Of a stretch of 64,000 nucleotides of DNA, positions 46,860 through 56,869 are shown one piece after another. The translations under genes and the position numbers were made by a program. The notes beneath the pieces are model-generated. The model did no database searches. It was not told where the DNA came from and saw only the letters and a program-made list of their open reading frames with translations. The stretch spans positions 1-64,000 of the forward strand of contig NZ_MAUE01000015.1 in NCBI RefSeq assembly GCF_001702265.1. The letters run 5' to 3'. This DNA comes from Pseudomonas aylmerensis (GTDB lineage Bacteria; Pseudomonadota; Gammaproteobacteria; Pseudomonadales; Pseudomonadaceae). Positions within the stretch are counted from its first letter, which is position 1; every line of letters starts with the position of its first letter.

Positions 46860-47773
46860 GAGGGCACAAAACCTTGTACGTCGTGCAGCGTGGGAATGGA
46901 GGGTTGCGCACCGGCACGAGTGACCGACAGCGCTGCCGCGACCTGGCCAAAACGAATCGCCTCGGCTTCGCGCTTGCCATTGGCCAGTGCTGCTGCGAAG
47001 CCACCGACAAACGTATCGCCGGCCGCAGTGGTGTCCACTGCCTTGACCTTGGGTGCCGGCAAATGCTCGAACACTTGGCCGTCAGTAAACAGCGCGCCCT
47101 CGGCCCCCAGGGTGATGATGACCTTACCGGCGCCCGCCTTGATCAACTGCGTCGCAGCGACCTTGGCGCTGTCGAGGGAATCAACCGTCACGCCGCTCAG
47201 CGCACTGGCTTCGCTTTCGTTGGGGATCAGGTAGTCGATCGAGGCGTACCATTCGGCCGGCAAGGGCGCGCTGGCCGGGGCCGGGTTGAGGATCACCGTC
47301 TTGCCCAGTTCGCGACCGCGCTTGAGGGCATAACCCACGGTCTCCATCGGCACTTCCAGCTGGCAGACGATCACGTCGGCCGCCTGCAGCACGGCATCAA
47401 ACGCCTGCAACGAAGCAGGCGTCAGCTGACCATTGCTGCCGGCAACGATCACGATGGCGTTCTGGCTGTTGTCATCGACCACAATCAGCGCCACGCCGCT
47501 GGAGCCATCTACGGTGCTGACGGCCTGGCAATCGATGCCTTCCACCAGCAACGCGTCACGCAGCTGAGTGCCATACGCATCGCTGCCGACGCAGCCGACC
47601 ATCGCCACCTCCGCCCCGAGCCGCGCCGACGCCACAGCCTGGTTCGCCCCCTTACCGCCGGGCACGGTGGAAAACGTCTGGCCAACCAAGGTTTCACCGG
47701 CACGCGGCAGCCGGCTGGCACGGGTGACCAGGTCCATGTTCAAGCTGCCTACTACCACTACTTTTGCTGGCAT
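46856..47773 (-). CDS. rbsK: Ribokinase
   Basis: This 305-residue PfkB-family kinase has [20 protein letters not shown] near the N-terminus and [20 protein letters not shown] with the catalytic aspartate near the end. It phosphorylates ribose to ribose 5-phosphate. It lies downstream of rbsR. Confidence 0.97.
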   Translation of the reverse strand: MPAKVVVVGSLNMDLVTRASRLPRAGETLVGQTFSTVPGGKGANQAVASARLGAEVAMVGCVGSDAYGTQLRDALLVEGIDCQAVSTVDGSSGVALIVVDDNSQNAIVIVAGSNGQLTPASLQAFDAVLQAADVIVCQLEVPMETVGYALKRGRELGKTVILNPAPASAPLPAEWYASIDYLIPNESEASALSGVTVDSLDSAKVAATQLIKAGAGKVIITLGAEGALFTDGQVFEHLPAPKVKAVDTTAAGDTFVGGFAAALANGKREAEAIRFGQVAAALSVTRAGAQPSIPTLHDVQGFVPS

Positions 47774-47796
47774 ACATCAGTACTCATCAATTCGGT

Positions 47797-48819
47797 TCAG
47801 CGGTATTGCGCAAACGTACCGGCGATAGGCGCCGTCGACTCGCGCAACACGATGCTCGGCGTCACGATCCGTTGATCGATCGGCAGTTGGGGTGTTGCAA
47901 TTCGTCGCAATAAAAGCTCGGCCGCGGTCTCGCCCAGTTGCACGATCGACTGCCCGACCGTGGTCAACGCCGGGTAGACATAGCGACCCATTTGAATGTC
48001 ATCGAACCCGATCACCGACAGCTCGCCGGGTACACGGATATTACGCTCGGCAGCGGCGCGCAATACGCCGAAACCGATCATGTCGTTGCTGGCGAAAATC
48101 GCACTGGGCGGGTTTTCCGCCAGCAGCTTCACCGCCGCGGCATACCCGCCGGTGCTGGTAAAGTCACTTTCCTGCGCGCGATCAGCCGCCACCTCGACGC
48201 CCGCCTCGCGCAGCGCGCGGTGATATCCCGCCAGGCGCATCTGCGCGACACGGGTATGGCCCGGGCCGCCGATGCAGGCGATGTCCCGATGGCCCAGTTC
48301 GAGCAAATGCCGGGTGGCCAGGTACGCGCCCTGCTCATGGTCGATGCGCACCAGGTCGACATCAATGCCGTCCAGCGCCCGGTCGACGATCACCATCGGC
48401 GTGCGCACCGCGCTCAAGCCGGCGGCGAGGCCACTGTCATCGCCGCCCACCGAGGTCACGATCAACCCGTCGACGCGCTTCTCCAGCAACACGCGCAAAT
48501 AGCTGCGCTGCTTTTCGGCGTTGTCATCGGAGTTGCAGAGGATCACGCAGTAGCCGTTACGCTCGCAATAATCTTCGATGCCGCGCGCCAGTTCGGCAAA
48601 GTATGGGTTGAGGCTGTTGGGCACCAACAAACCAATGGTTGCCGTGGTCTTGGCCTTGAGCGAACGCGCGACGGCGCTGGGCACGTAGTCGAGCTGCTTG
48701 ATCGCCGCTTCGACTTTGATCCGTACCGGCTCGCTGACCGGGCGCGTCTTGTTCACCACGTGGGACACCGTGGTGTAGGAAATGCCTGCAAGCGCTGCCA
48801 CATCCTTGATCGTTGCCAT
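47797..48819 (-). CDS. rbsR: Ribose operon repressor, LacI family
   Basis: This 340-residue repressor has the helix-turn-helix VAALAGISYTTVSHVVNKTR and the sugar-binding fold. It is encoded inside the operon it probably controls, between rbsC and rbsK. Its likely operator is the palindrome at 52491-52504. Confidence 0.95.
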   Translation of the reverse strand: MATIKDVAALAGISYTTVSHVVNKTRPVSEPVRIKVEAAIKQLDYVPSAVARSLKAKTTATIGLLVPNSLNPYFAELARGIEDYCERNGYCVILCNSDDNAEKQRSYLRVLLEKRVDGLIVTSVGGDDSGLAAGLSAVRTPMVIVDRALDGIDVDLVRIDHEQGAYLATRHLLELGHRDIACIGGPGHTRVAQMRLAGYHRALREAGVEVAADRAQESDFTSTGGYAAAVKLLAENPPSAIFASNDMIGFGVLRAAAERNIRVPGELSVIGFDDIQMGRYVYPALTTVGQSIVQLGETAAELLLRRIATPQLPIDQRIVTPSIVLRESTAPIAGTFAQYR

Positions 48820-48822
48820 GGT

Positions 48823-49800
48823 TCAGCCTCGACGACTGGCGCGCTGGCTGCGGTAGGTATCGAGCACCACGGCAATCACGATCACGGCCCCGGTGATGAT
48901 GCGTTTGGTCGGTTCCGTGGCACCGATCTGCGCAAGGCCGGCGGCCAATACCGAAATGATCAACACGCCGAAGAAGGTGCTGATCACCGAACCGCGTCCG
49001 CCCATCAGGCTGGTGCCGCCGATCACCACCGCTGCAATCACTTGCAGTTCCAGGCCGGAGCCGGCATTCGGATCCGCCGCTTCCAGGCGTGAAATCTGGA
49101 ACAGGGCCGCCACACCGGCCAACAGGCCCATGAGGCTGAACACCAGGATTTTATACGGCTTGGGGTTGATCCCCGCCAGGCGCACGGCCTCTTCGTTGGT
49201 GCCGATGCCGATCAGGTAGCGCCCGAAGACAGTGCGGGTCAACACCAGTTGGGCCGCTATGATCACCAGCAAGGCGATGATGAACGACGGCGAAATCCCA
49301 AAGGCAATCGGGTTGGACAGCCAGGCAAACGAGTCACCGATGTAGGCGGTGCGCGAACCGGTCATCTGGTACGCCACGCCACGGGCCATTTCCAGCACGC
49401 CCAGGGACACGATAAACGAGGGGATCCGCCAGGCCACGGTGATCGAACCGGTGATAGTGCCGGCCAATGCGGCGCAGCCCATGCCGAGCACGGCCGCCGG
49501 CAAGACGCTCCAGCCCCAGCCGAGAATCGCCACGCTGACCGCCGACGCCGCCAGTGCCAGCACAGAGCCCACCGACAGATCGATGCCACCGATGATCAGG
49601 ATGAAGGTCATGCCGACCGCCAGCACCATCAAATCTGGAATCTGGTTGGCCAGGGTGCTGAAGGTGTCATAGGACAGGAAGTGATCGCTGAGCACCGAGA
49701 ACAGCGCAATCATCGCCAGCAACGCGCCCGCCAACCCCAGGTAGGTACCCAGGCCGTAGAAGTTGCCGCCAGTTTTACCGGGGGAAGTTGTTGTTTTCAT
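48823..49800 (-). CDS. rbsC: Ribose ABC transporter permease
   Basis: This 325-residue permease of the BPD_transp_2 type has about eight to ten hydrophobic segments and the motif GIDLSVGSVLALAAS. It overlaps the rbsA stop by four bases. Confidence 0.96.
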   Translation of the reverse strand: MKTTTSPGKTGGNFYGLGTYLGLAGALLAMIALFSVLSDHFLSYDTFSTLANQIPDLMVLAVGMTFILIIGGIDLSVGSVLALAASAVSVAILGWGWSVLPAAVLGMGCAALAGTITGSITVAWRIPSFIVSLGVLEMARGVAYQMTGSRTAYIGDSFAWLSNPIAFGISPSFIIALLVIIAAQLVLTRTVFGRYLIGIGTNEEAVRLAGINPKPYKILVFSLMGLLAGVAALFQISRLEAADPNAGSGLELQVIAAVVIGGTSLMGGRGSVISTFFGVLIISVLAAGLAQIGATEPTKRIITGAVIVIAVVLDTYRSQRASRRG

Positions 49801-51350
49801 GGGGTATCCCTAAGCACTGCGTCATTGAGCAGCGCATCACGTTTCTGATAGCCGGCAAAGGCGGCGGCGAGCAATTCGTCCTGGGTCCAGCTGTCGCGCT
49901 CGAAGGTCTCGATCAGGCGGCCGGCAGACAGCACGCCGATGCGGTCGCAGATCAGCATGAGTTCGCGCAGGTCACTGGACACCACCACCAGCGCTTTGCC
50001 CTGGCGGGTCAATTCGCCGAGCAAGGCATAAATGTCGAACTTGGCACCCACGTCGATGCCACGCGTGGGCTCGTCGAACAGCATCACCGAGCAGTCGCGT
50101 TCCAGCCAGCGGCCAATCACGACTTTCTGCTGGTTGCCGCCCGACAGCTCCGACACCAGCTGCGCCGGGCTGGAACTGCGGATACGCATGGCGTCGATCT
50201 GGCGCTTGGCCAAGGCGGTTTCGTCGCGGCTGTTGACCACGCCGCCGCCGGAGATTTCCGGCATGTTGCCCAAGGCGATATTGGCGCTGATGGACTGGGT
50301 CAACAGCAGGCCTTCGCCCTTGCGATCCTCGGTGATCAGCGCAATGCCATGGCCGACCGCGTCCACTGGCGAACGAATGCTCACCACTTGGGCCGGCGAA
50401 CCCAGGGCCACCGTGCCGCTGTCGGCCAGGTCGGCGCCGAAAATCAGGCGCAGCAACTCGGTGCGACCGGCGCCGATCAGGCCGGAGATGCCATAGATCT
50501 CGCCGGCACGCACTTCAAAGGAGACGTCGCGGACCTTGTCCGCGCGGGTCAGGCCTTTAACCGTCAAGGCCGGGCCGCCGATGCTGCGCGGCCCCAGGTC
50601 AATGTGTTCGCCCAGCTCGCGACCGACCATCAAGGTGACCAGTTGCTCGCTGTTGTAGTTGGCCATCGGCTCGACGCACACCAGCTTGCCGTCACGCAGG
50701 ACCGCAATGCGTTGGGCGACACGGGCGAGTTCTTCAAGCCGGTGTGAAATGTAGATGATCGCCACGCCCCGGGCCTGCAGGCGGGTGATTTGTTCAAACA
50801 GCATCTCGACTTCACGGGCAGTCAACATGGCCGTGGGTTCGTCGAGGATCAGTACATGGCAGTCGCCGATCAGGTTGCGGGCGATCTCGACCATTTGCTG
50901 GTGGCCGATACCGAGGCTGCCGACCAGGGTGTCCGGGTCGATGGCGTCCAGGCCGACCTGGGCCATGGCTTCGATGGCGGCTTTGCGCAACTGCTTGCGA
51001 CTGATCCAGCCACAGTGGCTGGGCAGATTATCCAGGAACAGGTTTTCGGCCACGGTCAGCGTCGGCAGCAGGTTGAGCTCCTGCATGACCATGCGCACGC
51101 CCAGTTCTTCAGCCTGGGTGCGGCTGCCGGGGCGGTAATCCTGGCCGTTGAACTGCATATGCCCGGTCGTCGGCGTGACCAGCCCGCCGATGATTTTCGA
51201 CAACGTGCTTTTACCGGCGCCGTTCTCACCGGTCAGCGCCAGCACTTCCCCACGATTGAGCGTCAGGGTGATGTCGGACAGAACCGGTTGGGCATAGGTC
51301 TTGCCGATACCGCTGACCGAGAGGACAGCGTTCGGGGCGGAAGATGACAT
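49797..51350 (-). CDS. rbsA: Ribose ABC transporter ATP-binding protein (two-domain)
   Basis: This 517-residue protein has two ATPase domains: Walker A GENGAGKST, LGIGHQQMVEIARNL, and VLILDEPTAML in the first; the second has an atypical P-loop region (GLIGAGRTELLRLIFG) with LSGGNQQKVVIGRWL and VMLFDEPTRGID. This is normal for RbsA/MglA. Confidence 0.97.
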   Translation of the reverse strand: MSSSAPNAVLSVSGIGKTYAQPVLSDITLTLNRGEVLALTGENGAGKSTLSKIIGGLVTPTTGHMQFNGQDYRPGSRTQAEELGVRMVMQELNLLPTLTVAENLFLDNLPSHCGWISRKQLRKAAIEAMAQVGLDAIDPDTLVGSLGIGHQQMVEIARNLIGDCHVLILDEPTAMLTAREVEMLFEQITRLQARGVAIIYISHRLEELARVAQRIAVLRDGKLVCVEPMANYNSEQLVTLMVGRELGEHIDLGPRSIGGPALTVKGLTRADKVRDVSFEVRAGEIYGISGLIGAGRTELLRLIFGADLADSGTVALGSPAQVVSIRSPVDAVGHGIALITEDRKGEGLLLTQSISANIALGNMPEISGGGVVNSRDETALAKRQIDAMRIRSSSPAQLVSELSGGNQQKVVIGRWLERDCSVMLFDEPTRGIDVGAKFDIYALLGELTRQGKALVVVSSDLRELMLICDRIGVLSAGRLIETFERDSWTQDELLAAAFAGYQKRDALLNDAVLRDTP

Positions 51351-51364
51351 AGGAAAATCTCCAG

Positions 51365-51389
51365 GCGCCCGCTCAGGACGAGCGGGCGC
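51365..51389. repeat. Perfect 10-bp hairpin between rbsB and rbsA
   Basis: GCGCCCGCTC/GAGCGGGCGC with loop AGGAC lies in the gap after rbsB. Such a stem can slow 3' decay and favour high RbsB levels over RbsA. No T-run follows, so full termination is not expected. Confidence 0.7.
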
Positions 51390-51407
51390 TGTTGGGTGCT
51401 GCCAGGA

Positions 51408-52364
51408 TTACTTCTTGAGGACGAGTTCGACCGGGGTTTCGATCACGCCATCTTTGGCATCGACTTTCTCACCCTTGACCAGCTTGAGCGCGTTCTGGAT
51501 ACCGAACACAGCTTGCTGGGCAGCAGCCTGGTCAGCGGTCGCCAGGACGCGGCCGTCCTGCAGCATGGGCTTGATGGCTTCGATGTTGTCATAGCCAACT
51601 ACCAGGACCTTGCCAGCCTTGCCGGCCGCACGCACGGCGGAAACCGCGCCCAGCGCCATGTTGTCGTTACCCGCCAACAAGGCCTTGAGGTCCGGGTATT
51701 CGCTCAGCATGGCCGAGGCCACTTTCTGGCCCTGGTCAATTTCCCAGTTGCCGGATTGAGTCGAGACGATCTTCATGCCGGCAGCGTCCATCGCATCCTT
51801 GTAGCCTGCGGTGCGCTGCTGGGCGTTGGTGGTAGTCGGTACGCCTTCGATGATGCCGACCTTGTCACCCGCGGCCAGTTGCTTGGCCAGGTAATCGCCG
51901 ACCAGCTTGGAGCCTTTGCGGTTGTCCGGGCCTACGAACGGGATGTCGAGGTTTTTGCTTTTCAGCACGTCCGGGTCCAGGCGGTTGTCGATGTTGACCA
52001 CCTTGATGCCGGCATCGGAGGCTTTCTTCAACACCGTCACGAGTGCCTTGGAATCGGCGGGCGCGATGACGATGGCGTTGACCTTGGCGAGGATCATCTG
52101 GTTGACGATATCGATCTGCGCGCTGGTATCGGTTTCGTTCTTGATACCGTTGGTGATCATGTCGAAATCGGCGGCGTGGTCTTTCTGATAGGCCTTGGCG
52201 CCGTCCTGCATGGTCACGAAGAATTCGTTGGCGAGGGATTTCATCACCAGCCCAACCTTGGGTTTGGCGGCGTCATCGGCGAATGCAGAGGAAAGAGGTA
52301 AAACGGCGGATGCGGCAGCAAGCACAGCGACAGCAAGAAGACGTCCAGCGAATGGCAGCTTCAT
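51408..52364 (-). CDS. rbsB: Periplasmic ribose-binding protein
   Basis: This 318-residue protein has a signal peptide (LLAVAVLAAASAVLPLSSAFA) and the Peripla_BP_4 fold (KVGLVMKSLANEFFVTMQDGA). It is the first gene of the rbs operon. Confidence 0.96.
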   Translation of the reverse strand: MKLPFAGRLLAVAVLAAASAVLPLSSAFADDAAKPKVGLVMKSLANEFFVTMQDGAKAYQKDHAADFDMITNGIKNETDTSAQIDIVNQMILAKVNAIVIAPADSKALVTVLKKASDAGIKVVNIDNRLDPDVLKSKNLDIPFVGPDNRKGSKLVGDYLAKQLAAGDKVGIIEGVPTTTNAQQRTAGYKDAMDAAGMKIVSTQSGNWEIDQGQKVASAMLSEYPDLKALLAGNDNMALGAVSAVRAAGKAGKVLVVGYDNIEAIKPMLQDGRVLATADQAAAQQAVFGIQNALKLVKGEKVDAKDGVIETPVELVLKK

Positions 52365-52490
52365 GGGTTCACTCCGATCTTATGATTATTGTGAGCAACG
52401 CTTGCACCGAAGAGTGCTTCGGCAGCCCTCCCACCCGGGGTGGCTGATACGAGCTGTCACGTTACTCCAGGAGTGCGCCGTGAAACATCT

Positions 52491-52504
52491 CGCAAACGTT
52501 TGCG
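52491..52504. promoter_or_regulatory. RbsR operator upstream of rbsB
   Basis: CGCAAACGTTTGCG is a perfect 14-bp palindrome with central CpG, the LacI-family pattern. It lies 127 bases upstream of the rbsB ATG. The rest of 52365-52690 has no gene with support; the minus-strand frame there lacks a family match I recognise. Confidence 0.8.
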
Positions 52505-52693
52505 TTAATCAAACTATGAGAACCTTGTCGAGATTTGTCAACGGTAGAAACCCGTCTTTCATCCAAGCCCTCTAGCGCCTGGCCTCGCAGTGTGCAAGGC
52601 GCGAGATTAAACATTGCGACCTGCCCTTCGTTCTCTAAAACGACAGCCTTTGCCGGATCATTCGCCACCGCCCTCATGGAACCAGTGCGCCTT

Positions 52694-52707
52694 TTCGGAC
52701 AACCGAA
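52694..52707. promoter_or_regulatory. AauR-type binding site upstream of ansB
   Basis: TTCGGACAACCGAA matches TTCGGNNNNCCGAA exactly, the motif described for the acidic-amino-acid regulator AauR in Pseudomonas putida. A second near-match (TTCGG, four bases, CCGGA) lies at 52725-52738. Confidence 0.75.
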
Positions 52708-52724
52708 CGCAATCGCAGCCAATG

Positions 52725-52738
52725 TTCGGAAAGCCGGA
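52725..52738. promoter_or_regulatory. Second AauR-like half-matched site upstream of ansB
   Basis: TTCGGAAAGCCGGA differs from the motif at one position. It is spaced 31 bases from the first site (start to start), close to three helical turns. Confidence 0.55.
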
Positions 52739-52785
52739 CGAAGGGCGTTCGAACGCACTCAAAAACAACAAAATAAGTTGTTTCA

Positions 52786-52798
52786 AATCAACAGCTTA
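52786..52798 (+). promoter_or_regulatory. IHF site in the ansB promoter
   Basis: AATCAACAGCTTA matches WATCAANNNNTTR at every fixed position. It lies between the AauR-type sites and the sigma-54-type promoter, where bending would help the activator. Confidence 0.6.
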
Positions 52799-52824
52799 AT
52801 TTATATCCGCGAATACAATCAGCC

Positions 52825-52840
52825 TGGTACAGATCCTGCT
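52825..52840 (+). promoter_or_regulatory. Sigma-54 (-24/-12) promoter of ansB
   Basis: TGGTACAGATCCTGCT resembles TGGCACN5TTGCT, with the GG and GC elements at the right spacing. It lies 88 bases before the ansB ATG. Confidence 0.6.
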
Positions 52841-52889
52841 CTCATCCTGCACCTCGTGGCATTCAGAACCGCCCGGGTGTTCTAGATGA

Positions 52890-54017
<1,128 letters not shown>

Positions 54018-54032
54018 TTCCTGGCCATACCT

Positions 54033-54066
54033 TGTAGGAGCTCGCCTCTCCAGGCGCGCTCCTACA
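54033..54066. terminator. Hairpin after ansB, REP-like
   Basis: TGTAGGAGC pairs with GCTCCTACA and the inner CGCCT pairs with AGGCG. The outer arm resembles a REP core. It lies 16 bases after the stop; there is no T-run. Confidence 0.55.
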
Positions 54067-54195
54067 CATTTCACTCCCCCGCCTTACGCAAAACTACCTG
54101 AACAGCTGTCAGACGAACTTCTTGAAATTTAAGCAGTTGCGAAATCGCCCACAGTTAAATACTGTATGTGCGTACAGCTTATTAAGGAATACTCC

Positions 54196-54447
54196 GTGGC
54201 AAAGTCCTCTTCCGCAGCGCCAACCCCGCCTGATGCCTACGAACGCCTGGCCATTCGTGTGCAAAAGATCATCAACTCGACCAACGCCCAAAAAGCCAAG
54301 GCAGCCTTGATCTTCCGCCTGCCGGACGAGCCGGAGGATGAGTGGGAGCGGTTGCTGGAAGAAATTGCGGAGAACGACAACGTCACCCTCGCCTATCGGG
54401 ACGACGGTGGCGTGCAGATTTTCTGGGTTGTACCGAAGGAAGATTGA
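54196..54447 (+). CDS. DUF1654 protein
   Basis: This 83-residue protein starts at GTG (54196, read as MAKSSSAAPTPPDAYERLAIRV) with AAGGA upstream; the upstream ATG in the frame lacks a good site. The sequence is helical, with LIFRLPDEPEDEWERLLEEI and VTLAYRDDGGVQIFWVV. I recognise DUF1654, a family found mainly in Pseudomonas, with no firm function. It is 4 bases before the endonuclease gene. Confidence 0.85.
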   Translation: MAKSSSAAPTPPDAYERLAIRVQKIINSTNAQKAKAALIFRLPDEPEDEWERLLEEIAENDNVTLAYRDDGGVQIFWVVPKED

Positions 54448-54451
54448 TTCA

Positions 54452-55141
54452 ATGAGTGTCCGTTTTATCGCTGTGTGCTGCCTGTTCTTTGCTGTCAGTG
54501 CCCAGGCCCAGGCACCCCGCACCTTCAGCGAAGCCAAGAAAGTCGCCTGGAAACTCTATGCCCCCCAATCCACCGAGTTCTACTGCGGCTGCAAATACAC
54601 CGGCAATCGCGTAGACCTGAAAGCCTGCGGCTACATCCCGCGCAAAAACGCCAACCGCGCCGCCCGCATCGAGTGGGAGCACATTGTTCCGGCCTGGCAG
54701 ATCGGGCACCAGCGCCAGTGCTGGCAGAACGGCGGGCGCAAGAACTGCACGCGCCACGATGACGTGTTCAAGCGCGCCGAGGCAGACCTGCACAACCTGG
54801 TGCCGAGTATCGGCGAGGTCAACGGTGACCGTAACAACTTCAGTTTTGGCTGGCTGCCGGTGCAAAGCGGGCAGTACGGTTCATGCCTGACCCAGGTCGA
54901 CTTCAAGGCCAAGAAGGTCATGCCCCGCCCGTCTATCCGCGGAATGATCGCGCGCACCTATTTCTATATGAGCAAGCAGTACGGCTTGCGCCTGTCGAAA
55001 CAGGATCGCCAGCTCTACGAAGCCTGGAACAAGACCTACCCGGTGCAGGCTTGGGAGCGCCAGCGCAACCAGACCGTGGCGTGTGTGATGGGACGTGGCA
55101 ATGAGTTCGTCGGCCCGGTGAACCTGAAGGCCTGCGGTTGA
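54452..55141 (+). CDS. Secreted endonuclease I (EndA/Dns family)
   Basis: This 229-residue nuclease has a signal peptide (FIAVCCLFFAVSAQAQA) and the family motif WEHIVPAW with CWQNGGRKNC and EADLHNLVPSIGEVNGDRNNF. Six or more cysteines suggest disulfides and export. It degrades DNA outside the cytoplasm. The ATG at 54452 is chosen for its signal peptide. Confidence 0.95.
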   Translation: MSVRFIAVCCLFFAVSAQAQAPRTFSEAKKVAWKLYAPQSTEFYCGCKYTGNRVDLKACGYIPRKNANRAARIEWEHIVPAWQIGHQRQCWQNGGRKNCTRHDDVFKRAEADLHNLVPSIGEVNGDRNNFSFGWLPVQSGQYGSCLTQVDFKAKKVMPRPSIRGMIARTYFYMSKQYGLRLSKQDRQLYEAWNKTYPVQAWERQRNQTVACVMGRGNEFVGPVNLKACG

Positions 55142-55172
55142 AACTGGGCGGTACTCCCGCCCATCCAGCCGG

Positions 55173-55553
55173 TTATTGCGCAGCCGCGTGCTCGATGACT
55201 TGCGATTCGGTATCGGTTTTCTTGGCGCGTGCCAGCTTTTCAGTGAGTTGCACCTGCTTGGCCTCGGCTTCAGCCTTGGTGGCGAACGGCCCCAGCAGCA
55301 CTTCGTCCTTGCCGTCGACCTTCACGATGTAAAAATTGAAACCATGTTCCAGCAACCAGGCCGTGAGGTCGGTGAGCGCCTGTAATTTGTGGTCGGGTGG
55401 CCCGACCCATACATCCCACTCCTGAGCGGCAATCGCGCCGGTTTGTGGCTGGCTTTCAGTCACGGCAGGCTTGGCCTTGGGCGCATCGACGCTTTTGCCT
55501 TCACCGCAACCGGCCAATGCCAACACCGCAATTGCCATCGCTACTTTACGCAC
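55173..55553 (-). CDS. SPOR-like lipoprotein
   Basis: The 126-residue protein has a lipobox (VLALAGC) followed by an acidic linker and a SPOR-like segment (VDGKDEVLLGPFATKAEAEAKQ). It probably sits in the envelope and may bind peptidoglycan; the match to SPOR is partial. It converges with the endonuclease gene, with 31 bases between their stops. Confidence 0.8.
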   Translation of the reverse strand: MRKVAMAIAVLALAGCGEGKSVDAPKAKPAVTESQPQTGAIAAQEWDVWVGPPDHKLQALTDLTAWLLEHGFNFYIVKVDGKDEVLLGPFATKAEAEAKQVQLTEKLARAKKTDTESQVIEHAAAQ

Positions 55554-55801
55554 TGCCCTGCTCCTTAAAGGATTAAAGAGGCGACTTTATCATTCACTGT
55601 CTATTCTGGCCGTCATAAACGTTGGCTTAAACAATGCGAATGATGTATCGCAGACCTGTATGATGCCGGCATGGGAATTAATGCCGCCTCTATGCGTCCT
55701 AAAAGAGGCAGCCACAGGGAAGCGCTTAGCAGTAAGCTACACACATCTGACATCTGCCCTGTCTGAAACACGTGTCCTTAAAAGTAATCAAGGAGAAGTC
55801 C

Positions 55802-55996
55802 ATGCTTATACTCACCCGCAAAGTCGGTGAAAGCATAAACATCGGTGATGACATCACGATCACCATCCTGGGCGTCAGCGGCCAGCAAGTACGAATCGGC
55901 ATCAACGCACCCAAGGATGTTGCCGTGCATCGCGAGGAGATCTACCAGCGCATCCAGGCCGGCCTGAGTGCCCCGGACAAAAACCAGACGCCTTGA
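55802..55996 (+). CDS. rsmE: CsrA-family RNA-binding regulator, RsmE type
   Basis: This 64-residue regulator reads [20 protein letters not shown] and [15 protein letters not shown]. The [20 protein letters not shown] core is that of RsmE rather than RsmA. It binds GGA motifs in mRNA leaders and blocks translation; its own leader has AAGGAG and an upstream GGGAAG, so self-control is plausible. A GCCAGCC/GGCTGGC hairpin follows at about 56012-56042. Confidence 0.95.
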   Translation: MLILTRKVGESINIGDDITITILGVSGQQVRIGINAPKDVAVHREEIYQRIQAGLSAPDKNQTP

Positions 55997-56206
55997 AGAA
56001 CCTTCAGTAGCCAGCCCTTTCGTTCACTGTAACGGCTGGCGAAAACCCCTTCGAACCGCTCTTGTGTCTATTGCGTGACTGACGCCTCCAATGCATTCAT
56101 CTTCGCGCCAAGATGAAACTGTCTTCACGCTTTGAACTTGTCGTGTCATCCATAGCCGAATCATCTACTGATACCCTGCCATCCGTGTGCGCGAAGGAGC
56201 ACGTCG

Positions 56207-56458
56207 ATGAGGCCAACCCCTGCGCAACCATTCGCTCTACGAGCCTGGATCATCGCCCTCCTGATAGGGCTGGCATTCGTGGGGCTGGAATATGGCTTGA
56301 GGCTTGAAATCGCCGGCACCGACCCCGCCGATCCGCCGTCCTGGCTCGACCTCACACTGGTGCTGGGTGGCTACCTCTTCATGTTCTGCCTCAAGCCCAT
56401 CCAGAGGGCCGTACAGCTTAAATTGTGTCAACAAACCGCTCAGAAAAATGCACGTTGA
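56207..56458 (+). CDS. Small two-helix membrane protein of unknown function
   Basis: This 83-residue protein has AAGGAG before the ATG and two hydrophobic segments (WIIALLIGLAFVGLEYGL and LTLVLGGYLFMFCLKPI) separated by a charged proline-rich loop. The overlapping frame at 56113 lacks such a site. No family is recognised. Confidence 0.75.
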   Translation: MRPTPAQPFALRAWIIALLIGLAFVGLEYGLRLEIAGTDPADPPSWLDLTLVLGGYLFMFCLKPIQRAVQLKLCQQTAQKNAR

Positions 56459-56552
56459 TGCGCAGCGCTTCGCTATCAGATCGCCGGTATTTACAGCGGC
56501 GCAGCACGACCTATGCTTTGCTCTGCACGCTCACTGAAAGGTGCTGAAACCG

Positions 56553-56849
56553 ATGGACACTTTGAGCAAGTCGCAAATCGAGTCTGCACTGGCTGCCCGT
56601 CTGCCGAGCTACAAGGTCACCTGCACATTGCACGCCGACGGCACCCTGTCGGCGGTGCTCAGCGGCCCGGAAACCGACCATTTCGCAATTACCGGAATCG
56701 TGCGCGCGCACTATCGTGGGGCGGAAGCCATTGCCCGGCTGGCGAATGAAATTCTCAGGGAAATGGTGCTGTCCCGCCAGGCGATGAGGAATGACCGTAT
56801 GCAGCCTCCCTCTGCTTCACCTGGCTGCGAACAAGGCCGAGACCGGTAA
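56553..56849 (+). CDS. Conserved hypothetical protein, 98 residues
   Basis: The ATG at 56553 (MDTLSKSQIESALAARLPSY) follows AAAGGTG at 11 bases; an ATG four codons earlier is too close to it. The product is soluble, with LHADGTLSAVLSGPETDHFAI. Its stop lies inside the following terminator. Function unknown. Confidence 0.75.
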   Translation: MDTLSKSQIESALAARLPSYKVTCTLHADGTLSAVLSGPETDHFAITGIVRAHYRGAEAIARLANEILREMVLSRQAMRNDRMQPPSASPGCEQGRDR

Positions 56850-56866
56850 CGGGCTCGGCCTTTTTT
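56833..56866. terminator. Bidirectional rho-independent terminator
   Basis: AAGGCCGAG/CTCGGCCTT followed by TTTT, shared by the convergent 98-residue and HAD genes. Confidence 0.88.
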
Positions 56867-56869
56867 GTA

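Noticed and set aside
52462..52758. 98-codon minus-strand frame upstream of rbsB
   Set aside because: It overlaps the RbsR operator and AauR sites; no ribosome-binding site and no family.
56113..56307. 64-codon plus-strand frame before the small membrane protein
   Set aside because: It overlaps the gene at 56207, which has a strong ribosome-binding site and membrane segments.
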